Shown here: positions 11,607 through 20,700 of the stretch, one piece after another | Position numbering within the stretch: position 1 is the first letter of the stretch | Layout: each line of letters begins with the position of its first letter | Assembly: GCF_000169195.2 (NCBI RefSeq) | Contig: NC_016023.1 | Coordinates: forward strand, 2,480,001 to 2,544,000 | Direction of reading: 5' to 3' | DNA from: Heyndrickxia coagulans 36D1 | GTDB lineage: Bacteria > Bacillota > Bacilli > Bacillales > Bacillaceae_C | Length of the DNA: 64,000 bases | Program-made: the position numbers and the translations under genes | Notes under the pieces: generated by a model | The model's database searches: none | What the model saw: the letters and a program-made list of their open reading frames with translations, nothing else | What the model was told of the DNA's origin: nothing

Positions 11607-12977
11607 ATGAACGAAATTTTACATATATACCATACAAATGATATCCACAGCCATTTTGAAAACTGGCCGAAAATCCGGCATTTTCTTGAGAGGAAACAGG
11701 CGCAGCATGCCCGGCAAAATGAAGAGATGCTGCTGTTTGACCTCGGCGACCACGTCGACAGATGGCATCCGTATACAGAAGGGACCATGGGCAAGGCAAA
11801 TGTCCGGCTTTTAAATCAACTGGGGTACTTGGCTGCGACCATTGGAAATAATGAAGGGATTACGATGCCGCACGAGGCGCTAGACACATTGTATGAGGAA
11901 GCACAATTTGACGTGATTCTTGCCAACCTGTTCGATGAAAACGGGAAACGGCCGCAGTGGGCAGTGCCGCGGAAACTGTACACGACAAAAAGCGGTGTCA
12001 AAATCGGGGTAACCGGTGTGACAGCAGGATTTTATAAACTGTACCGGCTGCTGGGTTGGCAGCTTTCTAATCCACTGGAAGAACTAGGGAAACAAATGAA
12101 TATTTTAAAAAAAGAGGCGGATATCCTCATCGTCTTATCGCATCTCGGCATTCATGAAGACCGCCTTATTGCAAAGCTGTACCCGGAAGTGGACCTTGTG
12201 TTGGGCGGGCATACGCACCATGTGTTGGCAAAAGGTGAACTGGACGGGCGGACGCTTCTTGCGGCAGCCGGCAAATACGGCTATTATATCGGGCATGTCA
12301 AGCTTGAAATCGATCCGGCTGCCAAAAAAATCGTCTATCAGTCAGCCCGTGCTTTACCGACCGGGAACTTCCAGGAACCGCCCGGAGAAGCGGCCGAGAT
12401 TGAACATTATTATTTTGAAGGAAAAAAATTATTGAATCAAAAACTCGTGTATTTACCGGAAAAACTGGAATCGGACTGGTTCAAGGAAAACCGGCTTGCG
12501 GGCCTGCTTTGTGATGCGGTCATGGAATGGTGCGATGCCGATTGCGCATTTTTGAATGCCGGCCTTGTGCTTGACAGTCTGGAACACGGGCCGGTCACGA
12601 AATTTGATCTCCACCGGATTCTCCCGCATCCGATTAACCCGTGTCTGATCGAGCTGACGGGCGAAAAACTTCAGGAAGTACTTCTTTCAACGCTCGACCC
12701 GAAATGGCCGCATCTGGAGCTGAAGGGGCTCGGCTTCCGCGGGAAAATCATGGGCCGGTTTATTTACCGGAATATCGGTTTCAATCATGCTTTGCGGAAA
12801 ATAGAGGTGGGGGGCAGGCCGCTGGAACCGGATCGTATCTACAGGCTTGGTACGATTGATATGTATACATTTGGCGACTTTTTCCCGCATATCCGGGAGG
12901 CGAAAATCCATTATTTTATGCCGGAATTTTTGCGTGATGTGATGGAATGGAAGTTATTGCAGGAATATGGTCAGTAG
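11607..12977 (+). CDS. yunD: 5'-nucleotidase/metallophosphoesterase YunD
   Basis: A 456-residue two-domain UshA/CpdB-type phosphoesterase. The N-terminal metallophosphatase domain shows HTNDIHSHF (residues 7-15), DLGDHVD, GNNEG and GGHTHH, the metal-binding blocks. The C-terminal half is the 5'-nucleotidase substrate domain. There is no signal peptide, so it is probably cytoplasmic, unlike most UshA enzymes. The start at 11607 follows AAGGGGA; an earlier ATG at 11559 gives an unrelated tail. B. subtilis yunD also lies near suf and next to yunC. Confidence 0.92.
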   Translation: MNEILHIYHTNDIHSHFENWPKIRHFLERKQAQHARQNEEMLLFDLGDHVDRWHPYTEGTMGKANVRLLNQLGYLAATIGNNEGITMPHEALDTLYEEAQFDVILANLFDENGKRPQWAVPRKLYTTKSGVKIGVTGVTAGFYKLYRLLGWQLSNPLEELGKQMNILKKEADILIVLSHLGIHEDRLIAKLYPEVDLVLGGHTHHVLAKGELDGRTLLAAAGKYGYYIGHVKLEIDPAAKKIVYQSARALPTGNFQEPPGEAAEIEHYYFEGKKLLNQKLVYLPEKLESDWFKENRLAGLLCDAVMEWCDADCAFLNAGLVLDSLEHGPVTKFDLHRILPHPINPCLIELTGEKLQEVLLSTLDPKWPHLELKGLGFRGKIMGRFIYRNIGFNHALRKIEVGGRPLEPDRIYRLGTIDMYTFGDFFPHIREAKIHYFMPEFLRDVMEWKLLQEYGQ

Positions 12978-13162
12978 GATGAAATGCCCATGCGCAAAGC
13001 AATGTAGCAATGAATCAATGGCAGTTTCCTGGCTTCTTAGAAGCAGCGACGGTCAATGGAGTTTCCAAAGATCGAATTTGGGATGTAATATGGCAGCACA
13101 TTGGCTGGCAGGCACTTTTCACCGCTCTTTTCATAAAATATGAAAGAAAGGGGCGGATGGAA

Positions 13163-13465
13163 ATGGTAACCGTAACACCTGTTGAGATCGGGGGACATAC
13201 GTTTATCGCGACAACTGTCCGGCTGCCGAAAACAACCTTGCTGGCCGTATCGTGCGACAAAGGCTATATTATGTGCGGCGCGCTCGATGTGGGCTTGTTG
13301 AATGATCAACTAAAGGACCGCCATATTATCGCCGGCAGGGCAGTCGGTGTGAAGACGATTGAACAATTGCTGGAAGCACCGCTCGAGTCGGTCACCCATG
13401 AAGCGGAAAAGATCGGGGTTACCGCCGGCATGATCGGGAAACAAGCATTGTTAAAAATGATTTAA
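13163..13465 (+). CDS. yunC: DUF1805 protein YunC
   Basis: A 100-residue protein of the YunC/DUF1805 family, recognised from GYIMCGALDVGLLN and the AGRAVGVKTIEQLL segment. Function unknown; family structures show a small compact alpha/beta fold. The start at 13163 is chosen for the AAAGGGG ribosome site nine bases upstream; ATG 13157 is too close to it. It follows yunD, as in B. subtilis. Confidence 0.88.
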   Translation: MVTVTPVEIGGHTFIATTVRLPKTTLLAVSCDKGYIMCGALDVGLLNDQLKDRHIIAGRAVGVKTIEQLLEAPLESVTHEAEKIGVTAGMIGKQALLKMI

Positions 13466-13504
13466 ACGTTCGATTAGGTTGAAGCACAAAAGATGATGTT
13501 GCAT

Positions 13505-13735
13505 TCGTCCTTCCCGTGTGATGAAGGACAAAACGGAGTGCGAGGAGTGGCGAAATGTCCTTCATCGAGGTAATGAAAGACAAAACGCGTGCCGAGAACC
13601 GGCGAAATGTCCTTCATCAGGGCGATGAAAGACAAAACATGAGCCGAGAACCAGCGAAATGTCCTTCATCCAGATCATGAAAGACAAACCACTGTGCCTG
13701 AAAGCATAAAATGTCCTTCAGCACAACAATCCGGA
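13505..13735 (+). repeat. 52-bp palindromic tandem repeats, locus 1
   Basis: About four imperfect units of 52 bp. Each has a TGTCCTTCAT arm, six or so spacer bases, then ATGAAAGACA plus AAAC. This is the same family and orientation as the large array at 57118-58110, and inverted relative to 35222-35520. No gene is visible in the block. Confidence 0.85.
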
Positions 13736-13804
13736 CCCACGCTTTTTAATATGATCATAATCCCCCTTATGCAGACATACATTTGCTTGCAGGGGGGATT
13801 TTTT

Positions 13805-14527
13805 ATGCGAAAATTCCGCACCTCAAAACGGCGGGGACCCTTGCCGACGCGGTACGTGCTTTTGCTTTCCATCGCATTTTTTACGGTTACCACCATTATC
13901 AGCATTGTTATTATTGATGAAGGCATAAAACCTACTTTAATGCGGTACGCCGAGTCAGAAATGAAAAAAATCGCCTCATATGTCACGAACGAAGCGATCA
14001 AAGACCATGTGAGCGGCGGAAAAAACAGCAAGTTGGATACGATTGACCCGCGGGAATTGGCCGCCACCCAGTCTGAAATTGAAAACCAGATTACCCGCCA
14101 GTTTAAAGAAGTGGAAGAAGGAGACATTACGTCTCTTGAAGAAATATCAAACGACGGCATGCTCGGGAAAAAGAAAAAATCAGAACCTGAAATTTTTTCC
14201 GTTCCGCTCGGGAAAGTGACCAATATTGCTCTGCTCGGAAACATGGGTCCGGATATTCCCGTGACCTTTCAAATGGTGGGGGATGTTGAAAGCTCCAATA
14301 TTAAAGTGAAAAAAGAAGAATATGGCATTAACAACGCATTTTTTTATATTTATGTTGAAATCAAAATCAAAATGCAGGTCATTATCCCGTTTGCATCGGA
14401 TGTCATCACCTATACACATGATGTCCCGCTTGCAATGGGTAACTATAATGGCGATGTCCCGCAATTTTATAATGGAAACGGTGGCGGAGCGCAGCCGCTC
14501 ATCGAACTGCCAAAAAACACGAAATAA
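13805..14527 (+). CDS. yunB: sporulation protein YunB
   Basis: A 240-residue protein with one N-terminal membrane segment (about residues 15-36: LLLSIAFFTVTTIISIVII) and an extracytoplasmic remainder. It matches YunB, a mother-cell-expressed B. subtilis protein required for normal spore formation. ATG 13805 follows a GGGGGGAT ribosome site; the open frame reaches further upstream into the repeat block. It converges on lytH. Confidence 0.88.
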   Translation: MRKFRTSKRRGPLPTRYVLLLSIAFFTVTTIISIVIIDEGIKPTLMRYAESEMKKIASYVTNEAIKDHVSGGKNSKLDTIDPRELAATQSEIENQITRQFKEVEEGDITSLEEISNDGMLGKKKKSEPEIFSVPLGKVTNIALLGNMGPDIPVTFQMVGDVESSNIKVKKEEYGINNAFFYIYVEIKIKMQVIIPFASDVITYTHDVPLAMGNYNGDVPQFYNGNGGGAQPLIELPKNTK

Positions 14528-14552
14528 AAAGCGCTGCGCTCGCTCCAGCGTT
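14525..14552 (-). terminator. terminator of lytH
   Basis: Read on the minus strand, CGCTG pairs with CAGCG and is followed by CTTTTTA. It overlaps the yunB stop, so it may serve both convergent genes. Confidence 0.6.
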
Positions 14553-14554
14553 CC

Positions 14555-15538
14555 TTATTTCCGCTGTTTCTCAAGTAATTCCCATCTCTTTAAGGACGGG
14601 TAAGGATCAAAAGACCATTCGCTTCGGCCGTTGTCTTTGTATATGCCATAATGCAAATGCGGCGGAAATTTTCCGGATGTGCCGGGCGGGCCGTAACCGG
14701 TGCTGCCAACGCTGCCGATCAACATGCCCGGTTTGACGACTTGGCCGACATGTAAATTTTTTGCATAACCGCTTAAATGGGCAAAATAATGATACGAATT
14801 GTTTAAATCACGAATGCCAATGCGCCAGCCGCCGTACTTGTTCCACCCTTTCAATTCAATCACCCCGTAACAAGTCGCGCGTACCGGGACGCCATAATCG
14901 GCAAAAATATCCGTCCCTTCGTGGATACGGCGGCCACCCCAGCCGCGCCGGTCGCCCCATGTGCTCCGGTAGCTGTAATTGTATCCGGGCGGGATCGGGA
15001 ACGCCTTGTCTGTCAGCTGAATGGTGCCGAATGTCTTGTAAATCTTCGCCTTTTCCGTGATCAGCTGTACGGCTTTATCCCGTTTGTAATAATGCCACAG
15101 CGCAATTTCAAAGTCATCATCATCCGTTCCATACCGCAACAAATACTCGCTCAGTGTAAAAAGCACGTCAAGATCATCGTTGCGGTCAGCTTTCCCATCC
15201 CCGTTCCCGTCCTTTCCGATCCCGCCGAAAAACGCAATCGAAAGCGGATGGGTATCATTGTGGTTCGGATTGGCAAGCCCGGACCATTTTTCAGGGGGAA
15301 AATAAATGGAAATAAGGCCGGCTGGTTTCGGTAGGTCGGAACGGACAAACCGGATGCTCCGTTCATACTGGTCGATGGCTGCCAAATTGTACCACGGAAT
15401 CTGGGTAAATGCCTCCATATGCTGATAAAGTTCCATCCGTTTTTTGTACATTTCTTTATCGGATATTTCTTTTGCTTGGGCATGAAGGGCAGAAAATGAA
15501 AGCCCTGTTACAAGGCAGAAAAGCAAAACAAACCGCAA
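14555..15538 (-). CDS. lytH: M23 peptidase LytH, L-Ala-D-Glu endopeptidase (sporulation)
   Basis: A 327-residue secreted peptidase. A signal peptide (residues 1-22, ending SALHAQA) precedes a helical region, then the LytM/M23 domain with HEGTDIFADYG (metal His and Asp) and HLHYG near the C-terminus. LytH removes L-alanine side chains from spore cortex peptidoglycan. The start is taken as TTG 15538, with AAAGAGGG eight bases upstream; it gives a clean signal peptide and the usual length. The frame is open to 15676, but that extension has no ribosome site. A duplicated start region lies just upstream. Confidence 0.9.
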   Translation of the reverse strand: MRFVLLFCLVTGLSFSALHAQAKEISDKEMYKKRMELYQHMEAFTQIPWYNLAAIDQYERSIRFVRSDLPKPAGLISIYFPPEKWSGLANPNHNDTHPLSIAFFGGIGKDGNGDGKADRNDDLDVLFTLSEYLLRYGTDDDDFEIALWHYYKRDKAVQLITEKAKIYKTFGTIQLTDKAFPIPPGYNYSYRSTWGDRRGWGGRRIHEGTDIFADYGVPVRATCYGVIELKGWNKYGGWRIGIRDLNNSYHYFAHLSGYAKNLHVGQVVKPGMLIGSVGSTGYGPPGTSGKFPPHLHYGIYKDNGRSEWSFDPYPSLKRWELLEKQRK

Positions 15539-15601
15539 TGCGAAAACCCTCTTTCTATCAATGTTGTCGAAACAGAAAAACCGCAATATGAAAATCCTCT
15601 T
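15530..15601 (-). repeat. duplicated ribosome-site/start segment of lytH
   Basis: Bases 15530-15553 and 15578-15601 are near-identical 24-mers (on the minus strand AAGAGG..TTTTC..ATTGCGGTTT). Both carry a ribosome-site-like AAGAGG followed by TTG in the same frame, so two alternative lytH starts exist 48 bp (16 codons) apart. Confidence 0.7.
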
Positions 15602-15732
15602 ACGCTTATTGTGGAAAGAGAAGCGGATTTTCATCAATATTAAATATTGGAAAAACCGGTGGCGTTTTCTTTTCAAAAAAGGGACGAATGTGGTAAAGTG
15701 AGAGAGAACGAACCCGGTGGGAGAGATGGAAA

Positions 15733-16653
15733 ATGAACAAACAGGAAGAGATTTTGCGGAAACCCGAATGGCTGAAAATCAAACTCAATACGAATGAAAA
15801 TTATACCGGACTGAAGAAATTAATGCGTACGGAAAACTTACATACGGTTTGCGAAGAAGCGAGATGCCCGAATATCCATGAATGCTGGGGAACAAGGCGG
15901 ACTGCGACTTTCATGATTCTGGGCGATACGTGCACACGCGCCTGCCGTTTTTGCGCCGTAAAAACCGGGCTGCCGTCCGAACTCGACTGGCAGGAACCGG
16001 AACGGGTTGCTGAATCGGTGAAAAAAATGAACTTAAAGCATGTGGTTGTGACGATGGTGGCTCGTGATGATTTGAAAGACGGCGGTGCAGCGGTGATGGC
16101 TGAAACGATCCGAGCGATCCGCCGCATGAACCCGTTTACCACCATTGAAGTGCTGCCTTCCGATTTGCAGGGCCGGTACGAAAGTTTAAAAACATTGATG
16201 GATGCAAAACCGGATATTTTAAACCACAATATTGAAACCGTCCGGAGGCTGACAAGAAGGGTCCGCGCCCGCGCCACGTACGACAGGTCGCTTGAATTTT
16301 TGCGGCGGGCAAAGGAAATGCAGCCGGAGATTCCGACTAAATCAAGCATTATGGTCGGCCTCGGCGAAACGATGGAAGAATTGGCGGAAGCGATGGATGA
16401 CCTGCGCGCCAACGATGTGGACATCGTGACGTTCGGGCAATATTTACAGCCGACGAAAAAACATATGAAAGTGGTCAAATATTACCATCCAGATGAATTT
16501 GCCGAATTAAAAAGAATTGCACTTGAAAAAGGATTCAGCCACTGCGAATCCGGTCCGCTTGTCCGCTCTTCATACCATGCGGATGAACAGGTCAGTGCCG
16601 CTGCAAAAGCAAAGCATATTTTAGGGAACGTGGAACAGACGCAAAAAATTTGA
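15733..16653 (+). CDS. lipA: lipoyl synthase LipA
   Basis: A 306-residue radical-SAM enzyme that inserts two sulfur atoms into octanoyl groups. The radical-SAM cluster cysteines are Cys67, Cys71 and Cys74 (CTRACRFC). The auxiliary-cluster cysteines are Cys40, Cys45 and Cys51 ([12 protein letters not shown]). The near-C-terminal RSSY motif supplies the auxiliary cluster serine. It needs clusters from the suf system and substrate on GcvH. ATG 15733 follows GGGAGAG. B. subtilis lipA (yutB) has the same lytH-side position. Confidence 0.97.
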   Translation: MNKQEEILRKPEWLKIKLNTNENYTGLKKLMRTENLHTVCEEARCPNIHECWGTRRTATFMILGDTCTRACRFCAVKTGLPSELDWQEPERVAESVKKMNLKHVVVTMVARDDLKDGGAAVMAETIRAIRRMNPFTTIEVLPSDLQGRYESLKTLMDAKPDILNHNIETVRRLTRRVRARATYDRSLEFLRRAKEMQPEIPTKSSIMVGLGETMEELAEAMDDLRANDVDIVTFGQYLQPTKKHMKVVKYYHPDEFAELKRIALEKGFSHCESGPLVRSSYHADEQVSAAAKAKHILGNVEQTQKI

Positions 16654-16659
16654 GAAACG

Positions 16660-16688
16660 GGCTGCGCACTTTAATGGGCGCAGTTTTT
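16660..16688 (+). terminator. terminator after lipA
   Basis: CTGCGC pairs with GCGCAG, followed by TTTTT. Confidence 0.75.
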
Positions 16689-16783
16689 CCGTTCAATGGG
16701 GCTGAAAAAATTTTTCGCGTTCCGCTTAGAATTTGGGCGGTTTTTCGTTATAATAAAATAAGGCAGGAAGGCACACGGGGAAA

Positions 16784-17077
16784 ATGGAGGAATTGAAATT
16801 GGTCACCATCCACCGCCATACGTACGAGATTATTGCCAATTACCGGAATGGCTACAATGAAGAAGCATTCCGAAGCAGATATAGTGAAATACTGGAAAAG
16901 TACGACTATATTGTCGGCGACTGGGGTTACGGACAGCTGCGGCTGCGCGGTTTTTTTGATGACCGAAATCCGAAATCCACTTTTGACACCAGAATCAGTA
17001 CACTCACGGAATATCTTTATGAATACTGCAATTTCGGCTGTGCCTATTTTGTCGCAAAGAAAATCGTTGCCAAATAA
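16784..17077 (+). CDS. yutD: YutD family protein
   Basis: A 97-residue protein matching YutD (DUF1027), seen in the VGDWGYGQLRLRGFF and NFGCAYFVAKKI segments. Function unknown; no membrane segment. A promoter is plausible upstream (TTAGAA, 17-bp spacer, TATAAT near 16750). It is followed at 50 bp by yutE, as in B. subtilis. Confidence 0.88.
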   Translation: MEELKLVTIHRHTYEIIANYRNGYNEEAFRSRYSEILEKYDYIVGDWGYGQLRLRGFFDDRNPKSTFDTRISTLTEYLYEYCNFGCAYFVAKKIVAK

Positions 17078-17126
17078 GTTTTGCCCGGCACCGCCATTTG
17101 ATAAACTTTAGGCAGAAGGTGACAGG

Positions 17127-17567
17127 ATGTATTTTGTCGATCGTGAAAAAATAAACGGGATATTGTCATTTATGGAAAAACGGCTTGCCTCGTTTCAAGC
17201 GCAGCCGGCCTGGCAGACGGAAATCGAAAAGGCTGCTTTGGAAAGAATTGCAGAAACCGTCATCGAATCGGTTCTGGATGTCGGAAACGCGATCATTGAC
17301 GGGTTTATTATGCGCGATCCGGGGAGCTACGAAGACATCATTGACATTTTGGAAGATGAAAATGTGGTTTCCGCTGAATCGGCAAAGCAGCTGACGGCTG
17401 TCATCGCGCTCAGGAAGCAGCTTGTCCGGGGGTATATGGATCTGGATTACGGCACCCTTCAGGAAGTGCTTGCGGCTAATTTCAAGGCGCTTGAACGGTT
17501 TCCGGAAGATGTGCGCACTTACCTGGCAAACGAACTCGGCCCGGTCAACGCTTTTAAAGGGGAATAA
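17127..17567 (+). CDS. yutE: DUF86/HepT-like protein YutE
   Basis: A 146-residue helical protein of the DUF86 (HEPN, HepT-like) family. The helix pair IESVLDVGNAIIDGF and RKQLVRGYMDLD corresponds to the family core. HepT toxins carry an RxxxxHxY motif at the second helix; here the histidine position is arginine (RKQLVRGY), so RNase activity would not be expected. No antitoxin-like nucleotidyltransferase gene is adjacent. It probably has a housekeeping role with yutD and yutF in a conserved block. Confidence 0.85.
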   Translation: MYFVDREKINGILSFMEKRLASFQAQPAWQTEIEKAALERIAETVIESVLDVGNAIIDGFIMRDPGSYEDIIDILEDENVVSAESAKQLTAVIALRKQLVRGYMDLDYGTLQEVLAANFKALERFPEDVRTYLANELGPVNAFKGE

Positions 17568-17593
17568 GCAACGAAACAGAGAGGAATTTCAGC

Positions 17594-18358
17594 ATGAAAA
17601 AGTATAAAGCCTATTTGATTGATTTGGACGGTACCATGTATCGCGGAACGGAAAAAATAGAAGAAGCCGGCGATTTTGTCAGCCGGTTGCAGGAAAAAGG
17701 GATTCCGTATTTATTTGTTACAAACAATTCTTCGAGAACACCGGCACAGGTTGCCGAAAAACTGCGCGGATTCGATATCCCGGCAAAAACGGAGCAGGTC
17801 TTTACGACATCCATGGCGACCGCCCGGTTTATTTATGATGAAAAGCCGGATGCTTCTGTATATGTGATTGGCGAAGAAGGCATCAAAACGGCCATCAAAG
17901 AAAAAGGTTTTACGATCACATCCGATCACCCCGATTATGTCGTGCTCGGCATTGACCGGGAGATTACTTACGAAAAGCTCGCCCTCGGCGCCATTGCGAT
18001 CCGGAACGGGGCCAAATTTATTTCCACTAACGCCGATATTGCGCTTCCGACTGAACGCGGTCTGCTACCAGGAAACGGGGCTTTAACCTCGGTGCTTGCG
18101 GTTGCGACCCAAACCAAGCCGGTCTTTATCGGCAAACCGGAACCGATCATTACCGAGCAGGCGCTTGAATACCTCGGTTCGAAAAAAGAAGAGACGATCA
18201 TGGTTGGGGACAATTACGATACCGATATTCTGGCGGGCATCCGCACGGGCATTGACACCCTGCTCGTCCATACCGGCATAACGACGAAGGAAATGTTGAA
18301 GACAAAAGAAATCCTGCCGACCTATACGGTTGATTCCCTTGACCAGTGGGAAGTGTGA
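17594..18358 (+). CDS. yutF: HAD-IIA family phosphatase YutF (NagD-like)
   Basis: A 254-residue HAD hydrolase of the NagD/4-nitrophenylphosphatase class. Motif I is LIDLDGTMYRG with Asp10 and Asp12; motif II is FVTNNSSR; motif IV is MVGDNYDTDI. The large C2 cap between residues 80 and 170 is typical of HAD-IIA enzymes. Likely cytoplasmic sugar- or nucleotide-phosphate phosphatase; substrate unknown. AGAGAGG precedes ATG 17594. Last gene of the yutDEF run. Confidence 0.9.
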   Translation: MKKYKAYLIDLDGTMYRGTEKIEEAGDFVSRLQEKGIPYLFVTNNSSRTPAQVAEKLRGFDIPAKTEQVFTTSMATARFIYDEKPDASVYVIGEEGIKTAIKEKGFTITSDHPDYVVLGIDREITYEKLALGAIAIRNGAKFISTNADIALPTERGLLPGNGALTSVLAVATQTKPVFIGKPEPIITEQALEYLGSKKEETIMVGDNYDTDILAGIRTGIDTLLVHTGITTKEMLKTKEILPTYTVDSLDQWEV

Positions 18359-18441
18359 CAAGCGCGGGTGCAAATCAGGAAGGCTCCATATGCCCGCCTG
18401 TTGTAAAGTCCGATTTGTTTGGAAAACGAATATCGAAAAAA

Positions 18442-18474
18442 GGCAAGATACAAAAACGTATCTTGCCTTTTTTT
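18442..18474. terminator. bidirectional terminator between yutF and yutG
   Basis: A perfect ten-base stem GGCAAGATAC / GTATCTTGCC with AAAAA before and TTTTTTT after. The same stem occurs in the terminator at 36431. Confidence 0.9.
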
Positions 18475-18481
18475 CGTGTTT

Positions 18482-18985
18482 TTACGGCTGCACGTGCGCC
18501 ACTCTGTGTGCGTGGCGGCTTGCGGCTGCAGCGGCAATGGCCCCGACAATATCATCGAGAAACGTGTTGCATGAGCCGTCGGAATGGTCGTTGAGCTTTG
18601 CCAAAATGCCCGGTTTTTGTTTGTCAATATAACCGTAGTTGGTAAAACCGATCGAACCGTACACGTTTACAATCGACAAAGCCATAATTTCATCAATACC
18701 ATAAAGGGATTCATCGACCGCAATCGTGCTTTGCAGCGGTTCATCAAGCATCCCTTTTTCCGCCAGCACATCCAGCTGGATCCCGGTTAAAATGGCGTTT
18801 TGCACTTCTCGTTTGGAAAGAACGGCGTTGACACTTTCCATGCAATCCTCAAGCGTCATTTCCGGAAAGTATTTCTCTTGCAAATACAGGACGAGTTTCG
18901 CAATATCTTCCAATTCTACGCCCCGTTCTTTCAGCCGCTGCCTTGCAATTTGTTCTGACACATCCATATTTTTCTTGTTTTCCAT
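18482..18985 (-). CDS. yutG: phosphatidylglycerophosphatase A-like protein YutG
   Basis: A 167-residue protein of the YutG/PgpA-like family. The acidic segment LDDIVGAIAAAAA near the C-terminus matches the PgpA-type active-site region, preceded by NDHSDGSCNTF. Unlike E. coli PgpA it has no clear multi-span membrane region, as is usual in the YutG branch. Catalytic function is inferred from family. It is transcribed against yutF and shares its terminator. Confidence 0.85.
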   Translation of the reverse strand: MENKKNMDVSEQIARQRLKERGVELEDIAKLVLYLQEKYFPEMTLEDCMESVNAVLSKREVQNAILTGIQLDVLAEKGMLDEPLQSTIAVDESLYGIDEIMALSIVNVYGSIGFTNYGYIDKQKPGILAKLNDHSDGSCNTFLDDIVGAIAAAAASRHAHRVAHVQP

Positions 18986-19116
18986 GTTCTCACCTCAATT
19001 ATTCGACATTTTCTTTAGCATGATCATTCTAATGGATTTTATGAGATCAAGCAAGAATACACGTTCCTTCACATATAATGTAGAAAGTGCAATGCATTTT
19101 TTGGGGAGGGAAGATG

Positions 19117-20127
19117 ATGGCACAAGCCATTTTGAAAAAATATTACGGCATTGACGCCGGGCAGTCTTTTTTTGACGGAAAACAGGTCCGCTATGAAGCA
19201 AACGGTAATCTTTATACGCTCGTTCCCGTGACAAATGTTTCAGAAAATGTGCTTGTTGAATTATATGAAATGTCCCGGCACCTCGTGACGAATGGCGACC
19301 GCTATGCTTCCGCCTTTTATCCATCTAAAGAAAAGAAATTTCTCGTAACAGACGGGGATAGCGATTATGTTTTACTGGAAAACCGTTATAAAAAAGCGCC
19401 CGGAAATATGCGCACGGGCAGGAAACTTGCGAAATTCCACCTGCGCGGCCGCACGCTTTCCGCCACGATAACGGAAACAAACCGGATGGGCGAATGGAAA
19501 AATTACTGGGAAATGCGCCTTGAACAAATGGAAAAGGCATGGTACCGAACAGTAGAAGAGCACCCCGACCACCCGTTTGAACGCCTGTTTGCCGAAACGT
19601 TTCCCTATTACATGGGGCTTTGTGAAAATGCGATCCAGTATGTCGTCGATACGGAAATGGATGAGGCGCCTGGCCCGGGAGATGCCGGCACCATTTGCCA
19701 TGAACGGTTTTCAAACGAAACGTGGGGCCGGAAATTTATCATCCACCACCCGTTTGACTGGGTGTTTGACCACGCAGGCAGGGATATTGCCGAGTGGATC
19801 CGCGCGCAGTATTTTAAGAAAACACACACGTTCCGCCCTGATGTCCGCGCGTTTTTGCAGCAATATGTTTCGCTTTCGCCGCTTTCGCCTTTTTCGTGGC
19901 GGCTCATTTTCGCGCGCCTGCTGTTTCCCCTTCACTATTTTGAATGTGTAGAAACCTATTTTCTCACCCGGTCCGAAAAAGAACAAAAAATGCATGAGGA
20001 ACAGCTTTGGAAAATTGTACGGGGGGCAGAAGCATACGAAGCATTTCTGGCTGAATTTTATGAGCTCTCGGAAGTTCCGATAAGAAAATACAATATTCCC
20101 AGGGTGGCATGGCTCAAAGCCCGATAA
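19117..20127 (+). CDS. yutH: spore coat-associated protein YutH
   Basis: A 336-residue protein of the CotS/YutH group, which have an aminoglycoside-phosphotransferase/protein-kinase-like fold; the catalytic-loop-like segment TICHERFS is visible around residue 195. In B. subtilis YutH is a mother-cell-expressed coat-associated protein. ATG 19117 lies seven bases after GGAGG and is preferred over the adjacent ATG 19114. Convergent with yutI across a repeat-filled gap. Confidence 0.87.
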   Translation: MAQAILKKYYGIDAGQSFFDGKQVRYEANGNLYTLVPVTNVSENVLVELYEMSRHLVTNGDRYASAFYPSKEKKFLVTDGDSDYVLLENRYKKAPGNMRTGRKLAKFHLRGRTLSATITETNRMGEWKNYWEMRLEQMEKAWYRTVEEHPDHPFERLFAETFPYYMGLCENAIQYVVDTEMDEAPGPGDAGTICHERFSNETWGRKFIIHHPFDWVFDHAGRDIAEWIRAQYFKKTHTFRPDVRAFLQQYVSLSPLSPFSWRLIFARLLFPLHYFECVETYFLTRSEKEQKMHEEQLWKIVRGAEAYEAFLAEFYELSEVPIRKYNIPRVAWLKAR

Positions 20128-20131
20128 AAAA

Positions 20132-20453
20132 GCGGCTCCTTGTAGAAAAGGCCGGCTAGTTTAAAACGCATCTCCGGTCAGGTTTCCGAATGAAGCCCGG
20201 CCCGTAGTGAAGGCAAGTGTGGATGTCAGGCATGGTGAGCATTTCAGAAAACCATTCACCATGCAGATATTCAATAAAAATGTGGCTCCTTGTAGAAAAG
20301 GACAGCAAGCACTTGAAACACATCTCGGGCCAGGTTTCGAATGCCGGGCCGGACCGTAGTGAAGGCAAGCACGGATGCGTGAATAACCAGAGAATCATCC
20401 CGTCCAAGTAAAATTTATTCCAGTAAAAAAGCGGTTCCTTGATAGGAAACCGC
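20132..20453. repeat. 150-bp-period direct repeats after yutH
   Basis: Bases 20132-20225 and 20282-20375 are diverged copies of one ~94-bp segment, each starting with a GGCTCCTTGTAGAAAAGG core and ending in CCGTAGTGAAGGCAAG. A third start of the unit, at 20431 and again ~150 bp on, is the yutI terminator. No gene is supported in the block. Confidence 0.75.
20424..20453 (-). terminator. terminator of yutI
   Basis: On the minus strand GCGGTTTCC pairs with GGAACCGC, followed by TTTTTTA. It coincides with the third, truncated copy of the 150-bp repeat. Confidence 0.8.
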
Positions 20454-20463
20454 GTACTGCCCG

Positions 20464-20700
20464 TTAAAAAACCTGTTCTACTTCCATAACGCCGGGAACC
20501 TCTTCAAACAATGCGCGTTCTATCCCGGCTTTCAACGTGATCGTGGAACTCGGGCAGCTGCCGCATGCCCCTAAAAGGCGGAGTTTAACAATGCCGTCTT
20601 CCACGTCGATCAGCTCGCAATCGCCGCCATCACGGAGCAAAAACGGGCGCAATTTATCCAATACTTCCTGAACTTGTTCTGTAATTGTATCTGCAGGCAT
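20464..20700 (-). CDS. yutI: NifU-like Fe-S carrier YutI
   Basis: A 78-residue stand-alone NifU C-terminal domain. The cluster-binding pair Cys46/Cys49 is in GACGSCPSS. Such proteins (Nfu type) carry and deliver Fe-S clusters assembled by SufBCD, encoded 9 kb upstream. ATG 20700 follows AAAGGAGCG on the minus strand. Confidence 0.95.
   Translation of the reverse strand: MPADTITEQVQEVLDKLRPFLLRDGGDCELIDVEDGIVKLRLLGACGSCPSSTITLKAGIERALFEEVPGVMEVEQVF

Noticed and set aside
17127..17567. HepT/MntA toxin-antitoxin pair
   Set aside because: The catalytic histidine is absent and no nucleotidyltransferase gene is adjacent.
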